Of a DNA stretch of 64,000 bases, positions 50,941-63,219 are shown piece after piece. The stretch comes from Ilex aquifolium (taxonomy: Eukaryota > Streptophyta > Magnoliopsida > Aquifoliales > Aquifoliaceae). Location: assembly GCA_951799425.1 (NCBI GenBank), contig OX637394.1, positions 9,125,501 to 9,189,500 of the forward strand, in the 5' to 3' direction. Under the pieces are notes generated by a model. It searched no databases, was not told the DNA's origin, and was given only the letters and a program-made list of their open reading frames with translations. A program made the position numbers and the translations under genes. Position 1 is the first letter of the stretch. The number at the start of each line of letters is the position of its first letter.

Positions 50941-51659
50941 TGATGCTGCACAAATCGGTATTACGCAAGATCAACAGTCAAGTATATGTAATGGTACAAT
51001 TAATGAGCAGTAAATAGGAGATTAATGACAAAATAGTAAATACGAGCAAACACGCAGATTTATAGTGGTTCAGTCTGGGTGACCTACTCCACTCTCGGGA
51101 ACGGCATCGGTGACCGAAGATCTTTATTGATGGATAAAAGTCACCAGGAGAGTATTCTCCGGGGGAGTTACAGTGCTTTGGGAGAGAGGAGCAATGTGTG
51201 TAGAAGGGTGTATTGTGTGTAGAAATTTCAAGGTGTAGAGATGTTAAGGTTGTGCCCTCTGTGTGGAAAGAGCTTACATTATATAGGTTTGGTGAGGCGG
51301 TGAGGTGAGGCGGTCATTACTTTTTGGTAAGTACAACTATGGTAGAATTAGATCTCCATGATGTGTATCCCGATATTTTCTCCCATGTGTTCCTATTCCT
51401 TTCGGGCTTTCTGTATCCTGAGCTGAATTGGAGTGGCAAGGTGATGAGAGATACCACTGAAACGGTACTGAGGAAGGGAGCTAGGAGAACGAAAGAGAGC
51501 AAGGGTCCCCTTTGGGGTGTCCCCCTTGGGCGGCGCCCCTTGGGGTGGCCTTCTCGGGTGCTGGTGTCTTGGTCCCCCCTTTGGGCCTGAGTCGCTTTTT
51601 ATTGACTTGGACATTCTTGACTTGTTGGGCGTTTAGCCTAGTTAATTTTGGGCTCATCA
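50941..51659 (-). repeat. 5' LTR of the Gypsy element
   Basis: 719 bp bounded by TGATG...CATCA, next to a PBS-like TTTGGCGCCGTCTGTGGGAA on the minus strand (50940 downward), which is the usual Gypsy layout. No second LTR was found, so the other half of the element is missing or rearranged. Confidence 0.7.
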
Positions 51660-52290
51660 CCAATGTCTAAATTAGTTTAATGTATAATTTTACTAACTAA
51701 ATTAACAAAATTTAAAATTTTACGGACTAGAATAAACCTGTAGTGACAATTGTTATTTTATTCTTTGATAGTTGTTTTTTACCACGATAAAATATAGTAT
51801 CTGATTTGAGATTTGAAAATTATGCCGTCTAAGGTTTTGTTGGTCCTTATAAACGAATTATGACCAAAGCAATTTAGTGTCTCCCGATTTCTTTAATATA
51901 TTCTTTATTTATCATTTTTCATCTACCATTTTTTTTAATTCATTTATTAATATATAATCTATTGTGTATTGATAATTGCATCATTTATATAAAATGAGTC
52001 TTTCTTAAATTTATTTTGTCAAAAAATTCAAAAAAAATAACTCTGCCCACATCCAGTATGGCCCAAAATGGCAGGTGCCCATGTTTCGCGCCTCCTATTT
52101 CAATTTCAGCCTCACCTAAAAAATTTGAACTGCAAATTAGACCACAATATATTTTTCACTGCAATATTTAAACCCCGCTAACATTACCCTTTTTTCTCTC
52201 TTAAAAGAAGCACAATCCGCGCGCCTTCCTTTAATGCAGTCGTCGTCCGTCGATCATCATATAATCAACGTCTTAAGTTCATCCACTCAT
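51660..52290. other. Spacer upstream of histone H4
   Basis: AT-rich. The distal half has no recognised feature; the proximal part is H4 promoter DNA. Confidence 0.5.
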
Positions 52291-52294
52291 TTGA

Positions 52295-52302
52295 CGCGGA
52301 TC
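52295..52302 (+). promoter_or_regulatory. Histone octamer motif CGCGGATC
   Basis: Exact plant histone-gene octamer, 195 bp before the H4 ATG. Known to help S-phase, meristem-linked transcription of H3/H4 genes. Confidence 0.85.
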
Positions 52303-52386
52303 GATACTCTCATCCATCGATTCAACTCAAAAACCAACGATCCCGATTACTGCCGCCCTAATTCAAAATCTCCCCCAATCCCCACC

Positions 52387-52395
52387 AATAAATAG
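52387..52395 (+). promoter_or_regulatory. TATA-like element of histone H4
   Basis: AATAAATAG about 100 bp before the ATG, followed by a CCAAT. It implies a leader of roughly 70-80 nt. Confidence 0.5.
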
Positions 52396-52493
52396 CCAAT
52401 TCCTCAACCGCCACTTCTCACCATCCCACAACCAAACAAATTCCAATTCCCTCCATTGCAGGACTCTGGTTTTCTCTCTCTTCAAACTTCTGA

Positions 52494-52808
<315 letters not shown>

Positions 52809-53257
52809 GTTGTTTCATTAGGGTATTCGGTGAATCTGTTAGGTTGATCAGTTTCTTCTGTTATTCTAGTCCACCTTTTTTTTTGGCCACGTCACCTCTC
52901 CTGTTGATCTATATCGGAATTAATAGACCTTTTCGTATTTGGAAAGTAATTAACTATAGTTTATTTTCTTTTTAATTTTTTTTCCTTGGCAGACTAATTA
53001 CTATGACTTATTATATATAAGCGGATTAATCATTAGGTGAATGATTTATTAATAAAAAAATAAAAAGGAAAAAATATTAAAATAGATCTAAATCTGGTGC
53101 AGCATGTATCATGTTTAATTGACAACCTCGTTGAAGCTTGCAAGTGGACCTACTAATAATGACAGCGACCTAAAACTGAAGCAGCTCGACCAATCAGTCA
53201 GGTATCGCGGGTGACCTACAGATATAACCCTTTCGTTATCTAATCACTCCGCTTTCC
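52809..53257. other. H4 3' region and spacer
   Basis: No gene seen. The H4 3' UTR probably ends within the first 200-250 bp. AT-rich thereafter. Confidence 0.5.
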
Positions 53258-53266
53258 ATTATCCAA

Positions 53267-53607
53267 GGGTTAATTTCATTTTGCACTTTAATTTTTAATT
53301 TATACTCTTAAATATTAAAAATTTTAATTTATACCTTTAATATTAAATTTTATTAATTAAATAGTGATTAAATTTTTCATATGTAATTCACATGAGATAC
53401 TAATAGTTTATGAATTTATTCATAAGTTCATGATTGAAGTATTTATAATTTACATGTTTCAATTTGTGATGAAAAAGTGAATGATAGTTTAAGTGAGGTT
53501 TACATTGTTATATATTTATAATATTGAAGGTATAAATTAAAAATTGTAATGTTTAAAGGTATAAATTAAAAATTGAAACATTTTTAGGGTGTAAAGTGAA
53601 ATTAACC
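53267..53607. mobile_element. Mutator-type foldback MITE
   Basis: 341 bp. Left end GGGTTAATTTCATTTTGCAC; right end in reverse complement GGTTAATTTCACTTTACACC. The arms share TTTTTAATTTATAC. Target duplication ATTATCCAA (53258-53266) / TTTATCCAA (53608-53616), 8/9. Same general family type as the MITE at 34487. Confidence 0.82.
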
Positions 53608-53936
53608 TTTATCCAAAACACATATTTTCCACGTACAATTGCACGTGTATAAATCCACTGATCACATTTTCTTTGGTATCGCTTCCACGCCACGCCACGC
53701 CACGCCAACACGCATTTTTGCTTGGACTTTATGAACCTTCATTTTCACAATTTCTCTATGACCAGACAACTTTTACTGCAAATCTCCGATTAGAATAATT
53801 GCGAGGTAAATTTGTGTGAAGAAATCTTCACTGAAACAAATGCTCACTGAGCTTAAGTTAGATCCAGAGGTCGGTGTTAGGGTTTTATAGTCTCTGCGTT
53901 TTCAAATGCTCTCTAATCGAAGAGAGCAGGATCAGA

Positions 53937-56900
53937 ATGCCACAAGCTTCAACGTCTCGAGGTTTTGCTTATCTTACAGCTCTCGCCCAAGCAATCGAGA
54001 AAAAGCTTCAGCGGGTTTGTCTTCTTCATTTCCCTTTCCGTGTGATACACACTTCCATGAAAACTAGGTCGGAATTTTAGTATAGCAATTGATGAGTTGA
54101 TTTGATTTTTTAAAATTTTTTTTTTTCCGGATTTGTTTCAGGCTCTAGTTTCATCGTCACAGAGACGAAACTTGTTGGAAGAGCTATTTGCGGACATAGC
54201 TTTAGAAGTTGATGACCGAGCAAGAGGTAAGTCGATGCTGCTGCGTTTGCTTGTTCTTACTGGTTCCGTGTCATTTCAAGAGTTCAATCTTCAATTTTTG
54301 TGTAACGCCTCTATGCTGGAGATAGGCCTTTTTTTTTTTTTCTTTTCATAACTTATTTTAATCTTATATAACTATTGCTTTATTTTCCTTTCCAAAAGTC
54401 CGTGCTAGATCATTCATCTTTTTTCCTATAGAAGTCATGTGACTACGGTCACTTTCTCATGCACCACTTGGTTGACTTGAAATAAGTCTGATCTAAACAT
54501 TGTTACTTACTATAGCCACTGTAAGATTCTGAGACCGCACTACTTTATGGTTTGGATTCATTGGTGCGTCTTCACAATTATGTATTTTGACCTACGAACA
54601 TCTTAACAGAGGATGTTTCCAATAAATATGTTGCTGATGGCTGATGTTGGGGGGCTTCTATGGATACTAGAGACTTGATGCTGATATTGTAGCTAATTGT
54701 CGTTGGGGAATACTTGTCAACAGTTTTGATAGCGAGTCTATTCTAAGAGAATCACCATGCAACGATATTGTAGAAAGGGTTTTAAATGAAATATACATCT
54801 CCCATAACTTCCTGCTTTTAATTGATTTTTTTTTCGTCTGAATTTCCTTTTTTTTTTGCTTGGTCTGAATTTCCTTACGGCAGCTACAGTATTTCCATTT
54901 TCACTTTGATGATATGATTTAATAGTTACGATTTTGACTGTAAGGTTTTCTTTCTTTTTCTATTTCTTTCTCCTTATTCTTTTGGTACAGAACTTTGTTC
55001 ATTCTGGTTTTCTTTTGAAATACATATTTGCTTGCTTGTATTCATCTGGAGTGTGAGCAGGGCCGCACATAATGCGTGGGTTAAAATCTGAGGGAAGAAA
55101 ATGGAAATTTGTTTGTCCTAAGAGTAAATGTTAGCATTCCAATGGGTCAAATTTATCATTTCTACTTCTTACTCTGTTTATGGCCTTTTAATATAATGGA
55201 GCATTGAGGAAAATTTGTGCACAAGTAAAATTTGGTGCAGTGTCTAGGTTGTATTTGCTTTTGAATAATTTAGTTTGAGTTAGTTTTATGGCGTGTGGCT
55301 TCTTGATATAATAGATTTGTCGACTCTCTTCATACACAGACAATTTTAGATTTCTGATTTTATTCATATAGATTGGTTCAGTGGTTCTATTATGTACTCT
55401 CTTCTCCTTTAATATTTTCATTTTCTGCACCACAATTGAAACAGATATAATCATTGGCAGTGAAGATGTAATTTCTGTGGCGGAGCTGGGGACATGGGGT
55501 CCACTATGCTTTTATGATGTGCTTGCTGATTATTTTGTTTGGGCGCCTGAAAAAGGAAAACACATCCTGGATTTGATTGTTCAACTCTGGAGCCAATCAT
55601 TTGCATCCCATATTTTTTCCCTTATGTTCCATAAATGGGTATGTGAGCTTATATAGAGTAGAAATGTAGAAGTTACTTGATGTATCTGGTATGAAAATTT
55701 TCCATTTGTTGTGTAATGTTGCATGAAATGGTGAACTTCTCTTTGAATATGGAAGCCTGTTGTATATGTCACTGTTTTATAGGGATATCTATTTTGCTCA
55801 GTGATCAAATTAGAACGGGTTGAAGGGTCAAATTGAAGTCTACATTCTCCCTGCCTAATCATAAACTATTGAGGCCATTAGTTTACACGAATTAATGATT
55901 TATGCCCTAGATGGAGGTTCTTCTTGGGTAGCATATGTTAGCCTACTGTGTATATCAGTAAAGATTTTGATTATATAATCATTAATATGTACATGTTCAT
56001 AGATATGCAAATCTTCCTCTGGAAGACGTCCTTAAAGTACCTGCAAGTGGTGATCTTGTTTCTCAATTATGCCATTGGGCCTTAATTGCCATCACAATTG
56101 AAAAGATTGATCTGACTACCCAAAACGTTGATGTAAAAGGAAATCTAGAATTTAAATGACATAACTGTCTGTCCCTCTAGTTGGGGTTTCCAAGCTTGAA
56201 ATTTTCACAAGAAAGAGACATTTCAACCATGCCCAACATGGTCTACGAGAATCAAAGAGATACTGCCTCGCTATTTTGCATTGTGTCAAATTCATTCTAG
56301 TGTTTTTCTTATTCATTGAGTTCTTGTTGGAATGTCTAAAAGAGAATGGTAACCATTATTGTGTTTGACTTGGATTCTGATTATGTATGACCTGCCTAGG
56401 TAGAATGTTTTGCCCTTTTTTGTTGAGTGACTTGAATTGGGTTATCTGGATTCAAGGTGACATATACATTATGTTCTGGATTTTTAAATATATATCTGAT
56501 GTGTTGTTGGATACTTTTTAAATATAAGTCAAAATAATTAAAAAGCAGTTGACCTGTGTTAGCAGAAAATGTTGATTTTATGGTTTTGATGTGATAGGAA
56601 GTTTGCATACATTTTTATCTGGAGTTCTATTATGTTTTTACTGTGTTTTAATGAAGTCGTATCTATGCTGATGAGGGGTTGCAGCTGAACTACTTATGGG
56701 ATTCTTGTGACATGGAATATGTTCTGTTTGTATACTCTGGTTTATGTTGCAGTTGTTCGAAGTTCAGCTTGATAATTCTGATGTCCTCCTCCGTTACTCG
56801 TCGGCTCTTGTTCAAGGTGCTACAAATATCTTCTGGTATGGATAATATTTATGTTCGCATAAGTATACATTGATTGAGTATGCAAGAAGTTGGTTTTCTT

Positions 56901-59900
56901 GGAGTTATGTAGTATTAATATCTTTAGAAGCACGGATCTGGTTGCAGAACATGAATACAAGGTAAGATGAACACGTTGACACGACATGTCCCAAAAGAGT
57001 AGAATTTGGATCCTTCGGGGACACGCTGCTGATCATATTATCAGAGGCTAACATATATCATTTCAGTTTAGGCCCATAAATCACTATAACGTAGATAATT
57101 GATTCAAAGAGAGAAACCAGAAGGGCTTTTAGCGTGATGTGTAGGTAGATATAGAGATCACCAACAGACATTGGAAGCCTCCACAACACATCCGAAGTCA
57201 CCATAAGTTGTGGTTGTGTTTGTGCTATACATCATCTTTAGGTCACCAGAAGCCATGGGTCCACACATATGTGATAAGGTGGAGCATTTTTTTTTTTTGT
57301 GTTTGTGACTTTGTTCATAATGATACAAGTTTGCTGTGGAAAAATGTGTTGATTGTTGAATACGACATACGGAATAGTAAAGGTATTAATCTTCACTAGT
57401 CAAATTCATTTATTTGTTTTTGATGTAAATGGAAGTCGGTTCCCACATAATACAGGAGAAATTGCTTGCTCAGCTTCTTTTTCTGTTCATGTATGCCATT
57501 TATGCTGACTCCTCTGTGTTGCTGGTGCTCCTTTTTAGCCTATCCTGTTCCATTTTTGCCAAGAATTATCTTTCAGCATGTGGGCATCTCATGTATGACT
57601 TGTGTTAGTCTGTTACTTGGTGTAGTCTAGGTGCTGGGAGGGCAAAATATATAGGCCTGGATATTTTTATATAAACTGGCTGCTCTACAACTCAAAACCA
57701 CGTTCTCAAGATTGACAGACCGAACACCATACCATTCAAAAAAGCAATGGCACCCTTAGAACAAGGAGATAATTTTGTTAATTTCACTCTGTTTAATTAA
57801 ATGCTGAATATTGGGTCGTTGACCTCCCATCCTCTGCAAATCTGTGTCTTCCATCAAAATGGATTCTGCAACTCTTTCTATGGGTTTGTGAGAGTTTTTA
57901 GTTTCTTTAAGTTTTTCCCCTTTATCTTAGTCTTATTTTCTTTTTCTTTTTTGTGTTGCTTCGTTTCATCATCTGCACTAATTCTCTTACCTATTTATTC
58001 TTTATGCTTAAAGAGATCCCTCATAATTCCAAGGTATATAGACAGAAAAAAAAAAGATACTATATGGTAATAGTGTTCTATGATTGACTGCAGGATTGAC
58101 ATCCAAACCAACACAAGGCGCTTCCATAGCCTTTTTCAGGTGAGTAGCCTTTGAAGGAGTAAAATGTTGTGTATCTAACTAAATTTAGGTGGCTTGGAAT
58201 AAATATTTCACCTCAATTTTGTCTTGGAATTGGTGTTTCAGTATCTTCTTGAGGAAGTTGCATTGGTGCCCGAGCGATTAAAGAAAATCCCCTTGCAAGT
58301 AAGGCAGAGATTGTGTCCATGTTTTTCACATGCTAATATGCTGTACTCTCTGTGTCATACTTCAACCAGTCGTTTTTCTCCTAAAGGGAATTAGAATTTA
58401 AACACCAACTTGCCTACTGACTAATTAACAGGCCCAACGAGATTTGTTCCGTCTCCTCTCAAGGTTCATACTCTTTTACAACTTAGGTAGGCCTTGTCAA
58501 TTTTGAATCTCTGTTATTGAACATCGGAACCTGGTTCTTTAGTGCTTGATTATTTTTTTGCTGAATAATACAGCTGACAAGCTCGAAAGTTTTCTCAAAC
58601 AATTTCCTGATTTCACGAATGTTTTCTTGGTTGGTGGTCCAGCAGACATTTTTGTTATTGAACTAGCTGATCAGGTAAGAATTGAAACCCGAATTTTGAA
58701 ATTGCATCTTTTTATGAGTTTGTTTCTGTTGCTCACTGTGAAGTCTATTCACATGACTTTCAAATTTTCTAATTCGTCAGCTACAAAAACTGAAGGTGGA
58801 GCCAGTGCTACTTCATTACCTTTCCCACATCAAAGTTCTGCAAGGTAGTAAAAATTGAACCCCTGATGAGTTTAAGGCTTTTTAAATTCTTTGAATCTGA
58901 TATGATTTAGGCTAGATTGAATTGATCTATGCAGTGTGAATAATTCCTCCAGGACTGGAACTAAGAATGACCACAAGTACACGGCTAAAAGCTTGCTTGT
59001 ATAGCTTCACTTCTCCTGGCGGTCCAATGTATCCTACAAGAGCTGTTCGTCATGCAGCCTGGGATGCACTAGATATGCTTTTCCCAGTGAGTAATCTTTA
59101 ATCTTTTTCATTGCTGTACCCTTGGAGAGCAAAGAATTTATCGAACTCGTAAATGTTTGTACGGGTTACACATTGTGTTCATCAATATTTGGGGGTGACA
59201 TAGTCATGTCACTTGCGTTCAGATTTTCTGCTCGAATACCTTACAGTTAAGGGGTGCATACAAAGTCTTATCCTTTTTGTGTTGAGAATTTTTTATTTGA
59301 AATCATTACAAAGCACATCAATAAGACAAACTAAAGGCAGGACTGTAGAGTAGCCAATAATTACCATTGTTTCTTACATTCTCTGGTACATGCAAAACAC
59401 AATGGAGTTGAGCAAAACATTGGGTGACAACTTGTTTATTGGAGGTAGGTAATGGCCTCGAGACACCTCTGTAGTTTAAGTCATGTAAATAACATGAGAA
59501 GGGGATCAAAAGGTTTTGGGGATCTTTTATCATTTGGCTTAAAATAGAAAGGATATGATATGCTTAAACACAAATTACATGGGTATCCCTTTATAGTTGG
59601 CCTACATATAAGGACACACTGGTGGCATCATCTATAATGAAACTGCACTTCATTTCTAACTACTAGACTGAGTAACATGTCTTTGATATGAACTAGATCA
59701 TATTTCCCCTTTCCAAAGTTTGTTCCCTGGTATTATGTCAAGGATGTACATAGCTGTAGGCATCAATTTGATCTGCAAGCGTCGGTTTAGTAGCAATGCA
59801 TATTCATGCTGGTGAATATTTGACTGGGGCTATTAGATTTGCACCTCTTCACTTTTTCGCAAAGTCAGCTATCTTTATGGAATGGAATTGATGCTTTGGT

Positions 59901-60078
59901 TCAGGTTGGACGATACCCTCGGCATGTTATAAGCCTCTTTTTTCGCTTGCTGTATCCATGGCACTGGCCCTCGTCCTGTTGGAACTTCATAATGTCCTGC
60001 ATTCAGGCAGTGTTTTACTCTGTACTGAGGTTGATATTTTCTAGTTGGGAAAAGTTGACAAGGCCCAAGGATTTATAG
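53937..60078 (+). CDS. Conserved-looking protein of unknown function, 356 aa
   Basis: Eleven exons with GT-AG junctions and intact frame: 53937-54014, 54142-54226, 55445-55638, 56753-56835, 58094-58139, 58242-58298, 58432-58486, 58574-58674, 58781-58844, 58953-59086 and 59905-60078 (1,071 nt). The start MPQASTSRGFAYLTALAQAIEKK is the first ATG in frame after upstream stops. I do not recognise a named domain. Visible: an N-terminal helical part; a Trp-rich stretch (ELGTWGPLCF, VQLWSQSF); a central segment with VGGPADIFVIELADQLQKLK that looks coherent and conserved; TSPGGPMYPTRAVRHAAWDAL; and a C-terminal aromatic, hydrophobic stretch (residues about 300-350) ending KLTRPKDL that could be a membrane-associated helix. 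Context gives no function. Confidence 0.85.
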
Positions 60079-60348
60079 ATGATGTGCATTCCATATATCA
60101 AATATCAAGCGGCTTGTGATGCATAGACAGACAAATGTAAGAAAGATTTCCTGCTGTTTAATATCTTCAGGTGTGCATGTAGATCATTTTGATTTGCTCT
60201 AAGACACAATTTAGAAGTAAGGCTTTGGACCTTGCAACTTAACTGTGGGCGTTGATATTGCTGTTAGATATAATGCAGTAGATGCCCGGCCTGTTTTGTA
60301 ATCTGGTTCTGGTTTTGTTTTGATATCTTCTCACGACATGCATGGCAA

Positions 60349-60375
60349 CCCCCCCCCCCCCCCCCCCCCCCCCCC
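60349..60375. repeat. 27-bp poly-C run followed by (CT)n
   Basis: Uninterrupted C27, then TTTTCTCTCT. The length should be treated as approximate because homopolymers are error-prone in sequencing. Confidence 0.8.
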
Positions 60376-63047
60376 TTTTCTCTCTCTCTCTCTCTCTGTG
60401 AAGACTACATAAATTCGTAGTCTTGGTATTGCGAGCAGTGTTAAGTCTTGGGAGAGGTCTGGTTGGCAAGATAATCGTCAATCCTTCAAACTGGAATTGT
60501 CAATATTTTTTTCAGTAATTTGAGGAACTCGTTAATTTCTCGTTTTGAGAATCCTGAGGTTTTGCAAACGAGTATAGAGAAATGATAATTTCATCTTCCA
60601 CTTGACTTGATCCCACATTTGACATAGCTGTCAAGAGTCCAGTATCGAGAGCTTCACCGAGTTGCAACCTATTAACCTAATATAAGCCTATCAATGCACG
60701 AAGGTTCCTATTCCGAGGCCTAAATTGGGGAGGCGAGACATCTTGGTCGAAGCTCTGAGGATGATGCAAAAACAACATTCTGACTGTACCTACAAAATCA
60801 CTATTTTAGTACCCAAGACAAAAGCAAATGACTATTATTTGCCCACCAACAAATAAATCATGTTTTTAATATCCTGACAGTATCCTCCAAAAAAACGAAC
60901 CCTCTTCCAAGATGTGCTAAAAGACAATGATCAACATAAAAAAAGAATAAGTGAAGAAACCCAGAAACTAAAATTATCACACTATAAACATCTTCATGCC
61001 TAGCGTACTCTCCAAAGGGTGTTTCGTGCTTGTTTGGAGCACCAATTTCATATGTTATGCCAATAACCCCTCAATGTCCAACTATCTTCCCAAAATAAGT
61101 CTTCCAAACCATCTTAACATCCCACAAGCGAAGTTCAAAACAGCATTGCATCAAGACACCAAACATAAGTTTCCTTTCCCTGCGAACACAGCCAAACATA
61201 ATTGGGTTAGTTACCAACTCAAATAACCCACTTGAGTCTCTTTTCCATACCACTCCCTTTTCTGTAAAGTTGAATATATCGCTCGTCCAGTCTCCTGATA
61301 CAAGCAGGGCACTGGAGAATTTACCAACTCATTTCCAACTTCCACCATTGAAGTACTTTATGAAAATCAGTATTGTGCCTCCTCCTTGATCACTTTTTTG
61401 AAGAGTCCTACACCCACCGGGCAGGTCTTTTGCTTCCCCAGAGCTTTCATGGGTGTTGCCCCGTTCCCCAATCAGATGTTTGAAGGTGAGGCAACACCAG
61501 ATATCCGGCATTCTTAATCAATTGACTACTCATTCAAATGACCTTATTTTGGACAGAATACACTGGCTGCTGGTTGTTACACACTCGCACTTCAAAAAAA
61601 CATTACTGTGAAAGAAGGAAATCTTGAGACCAGAAGAACCTCTTACAGACTATCCTCCATAGGAATATGCAACTAAGAATTGCTTAATCCACAACCACTT
61701 GACATATATTGCATTGACCAATTTTCAGAATCCTGAAAAATCCAAACTGAAATAATTTTCCTCCATAAAACAATGATACTCAATGACATAGGCCATAAGC
61801 TCATTAATGATTTACTAAAGAAAGGCTCATCAGTACACAGCGCAGCTCTTGACAATACTCTGCATTCCTAGCCCAAAGCAACAAATAGACAACCAAGTTC
61901 CAGTTAAAAAAGGGCTCATCAATACGTAGGGTAAGTCTTGAGAACATTCTGTGTACCTATCCAGAAGCAATAAATAGACACCCAAGGAGCAGCTTTCAAC
62001 CAACTACCACCAAAGAACAAGACAGCACAATTTTGAAAATAAAGAAGCACCCAGGTAATGTCAATTATTCTGTCTAAAACAAAAAAGTAACCAGCCATCC
62101 TTAAACACCAAATCTGTAAGTAGTTAGAGTGCCACCATTCTACATTTTTCAAAACTCTGCATTCCCCAACTTGGAAGAGCCAAGGCATAGCTATGCTTCT
62201 GAAAAAATGCCTGTCCCTAAAGTAAGCCGCAGTGGACACCAGCTCACCGCAAGATTCCTTTGATGAATTTAGCAGTCCATGTCAGTATTAAGATTCTGAA
62301 TATTTGACTTAACTCTACATTGTTCTGCTTAAGTGACCCCTCTTTCAGTGACCTGTTCTCTATGTTGTCAATATGAGAAATCAAACAGGACTTTCGAATG
62401 ACTAAACGTTCAATGTTAAGGCCCATTTGATGAATGTGCTAAGAAATCTCTGGACAGACCACCAAGCGAAAACAAAATTCGATGCAAAACAGCTAAACTG
62501 CTTAACCTCAGAAACTGCACCATTAAAAAAAAAGAAGCACGGAGATAACTTCAACAGTGAAAACAAACGGAAAAAAATAATTTAAAACTACCTCTAGTTG
62601 GTGTTCTCACAATTCAACGATGAAACAAGCAATCCTAGAACTTCAAAGCAGTGGGTGACGCATCGCCTGTCTTAATTGTCCATCACCTTCTAGGCAGCAC
62701 CTTGGTTGTGTCCGGTGAACAAGGAGAAATAGTTTGCACTTTCATGCCTCCAAGTCAGGAATGGATTGAAACCAAAGCAGCTACTTGCCAAAAAAGTTCA
62801 GGAGCAAAATACATGCATCTGTCCATCAACCCACGCAATATACCCAAATGAAAGGAATAATCAACAATAAAAGACCAAGCCCCATAAACCAAGGTTCTAA
62901 TGGTTCTTCATACAAATGCTTTCATACTCGTTACTTAGAGTGTTGGATTTTGGGGAAATACACAAAATAGTGGGGCCCGGTGCATCACCAAGCACATGAT
63001 GGCTATAGCAGGCGTAAAGAGCCAACCAATAAATATGAGAGATGCCT
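60376..63047. other. Long non-coding stretch, includes probable THO4 3' UTR
   Basis: Only open frames under 110 codons, none recognised. The end near 63047 must contain the 3' UTR of the minus-strand ALY/REF gene. A roughly 78-bp segment is duplicated at 61821-61897 and 61910-61988. Confidence 0.5.
61821..61988. repeat. Diverged tandem duplication, unit about 89 bp
   Basis: AAAGGCTCATCAGTAC...AACAAATAGACAACCAAG and AAGGGCTCATCAATAC...AATAAATAGACACCCAAG match at about three quarters of positions by eye, 89 bp apart. Confidence 0.6.
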
Positions 63048-63219
63048 TCAATTTATCTGCATTGCTTCTGAATGATACTTCTCCAGATCAGCATCAAGAT
63101 CTTCGGCAGATATATTCTCGCCACTGTTTCTACCCCGTCCACGGCCCCTTACCAATCCACGACCTCCATTGCCACGACCGCGTGATCTTCCGAATCCACC
63201 ACCACCCCATACTTGACTA
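63048..63219 (-). CDS. THO4: ALY/REF mRNA-export adaptor (THO4), last exon only
   Basis: Last coding exon of an ALY/REF family RNA-binding adaptor, which links the TREX/THO complex to the mRNA exporter. The exon starts after a CAG acceptor (63222-63220) with one base completing a codon. It encodes an RGG-type Arg/Gly-rich segment (GRGRGNGGRGLVRGRGRGR) and the conserved C-terminal box ISAEDLDADLEKYHSEAM, ending in QIN-TGA at 63050-63048. The RRM exons must lie further upstream on the minus strand; none is visible in 63220-64000, so at least 780 bp of intron separates them from this exon. Which paralogue is not clear. Confidence 0.9.

Noticed and set aside
61919..62239. 106-codon minus-strand frame
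   Set aside because: No recognisable domain; overlaps a diverged tandem duplication in likely 3' flank DNA of the ALY/REF gene.
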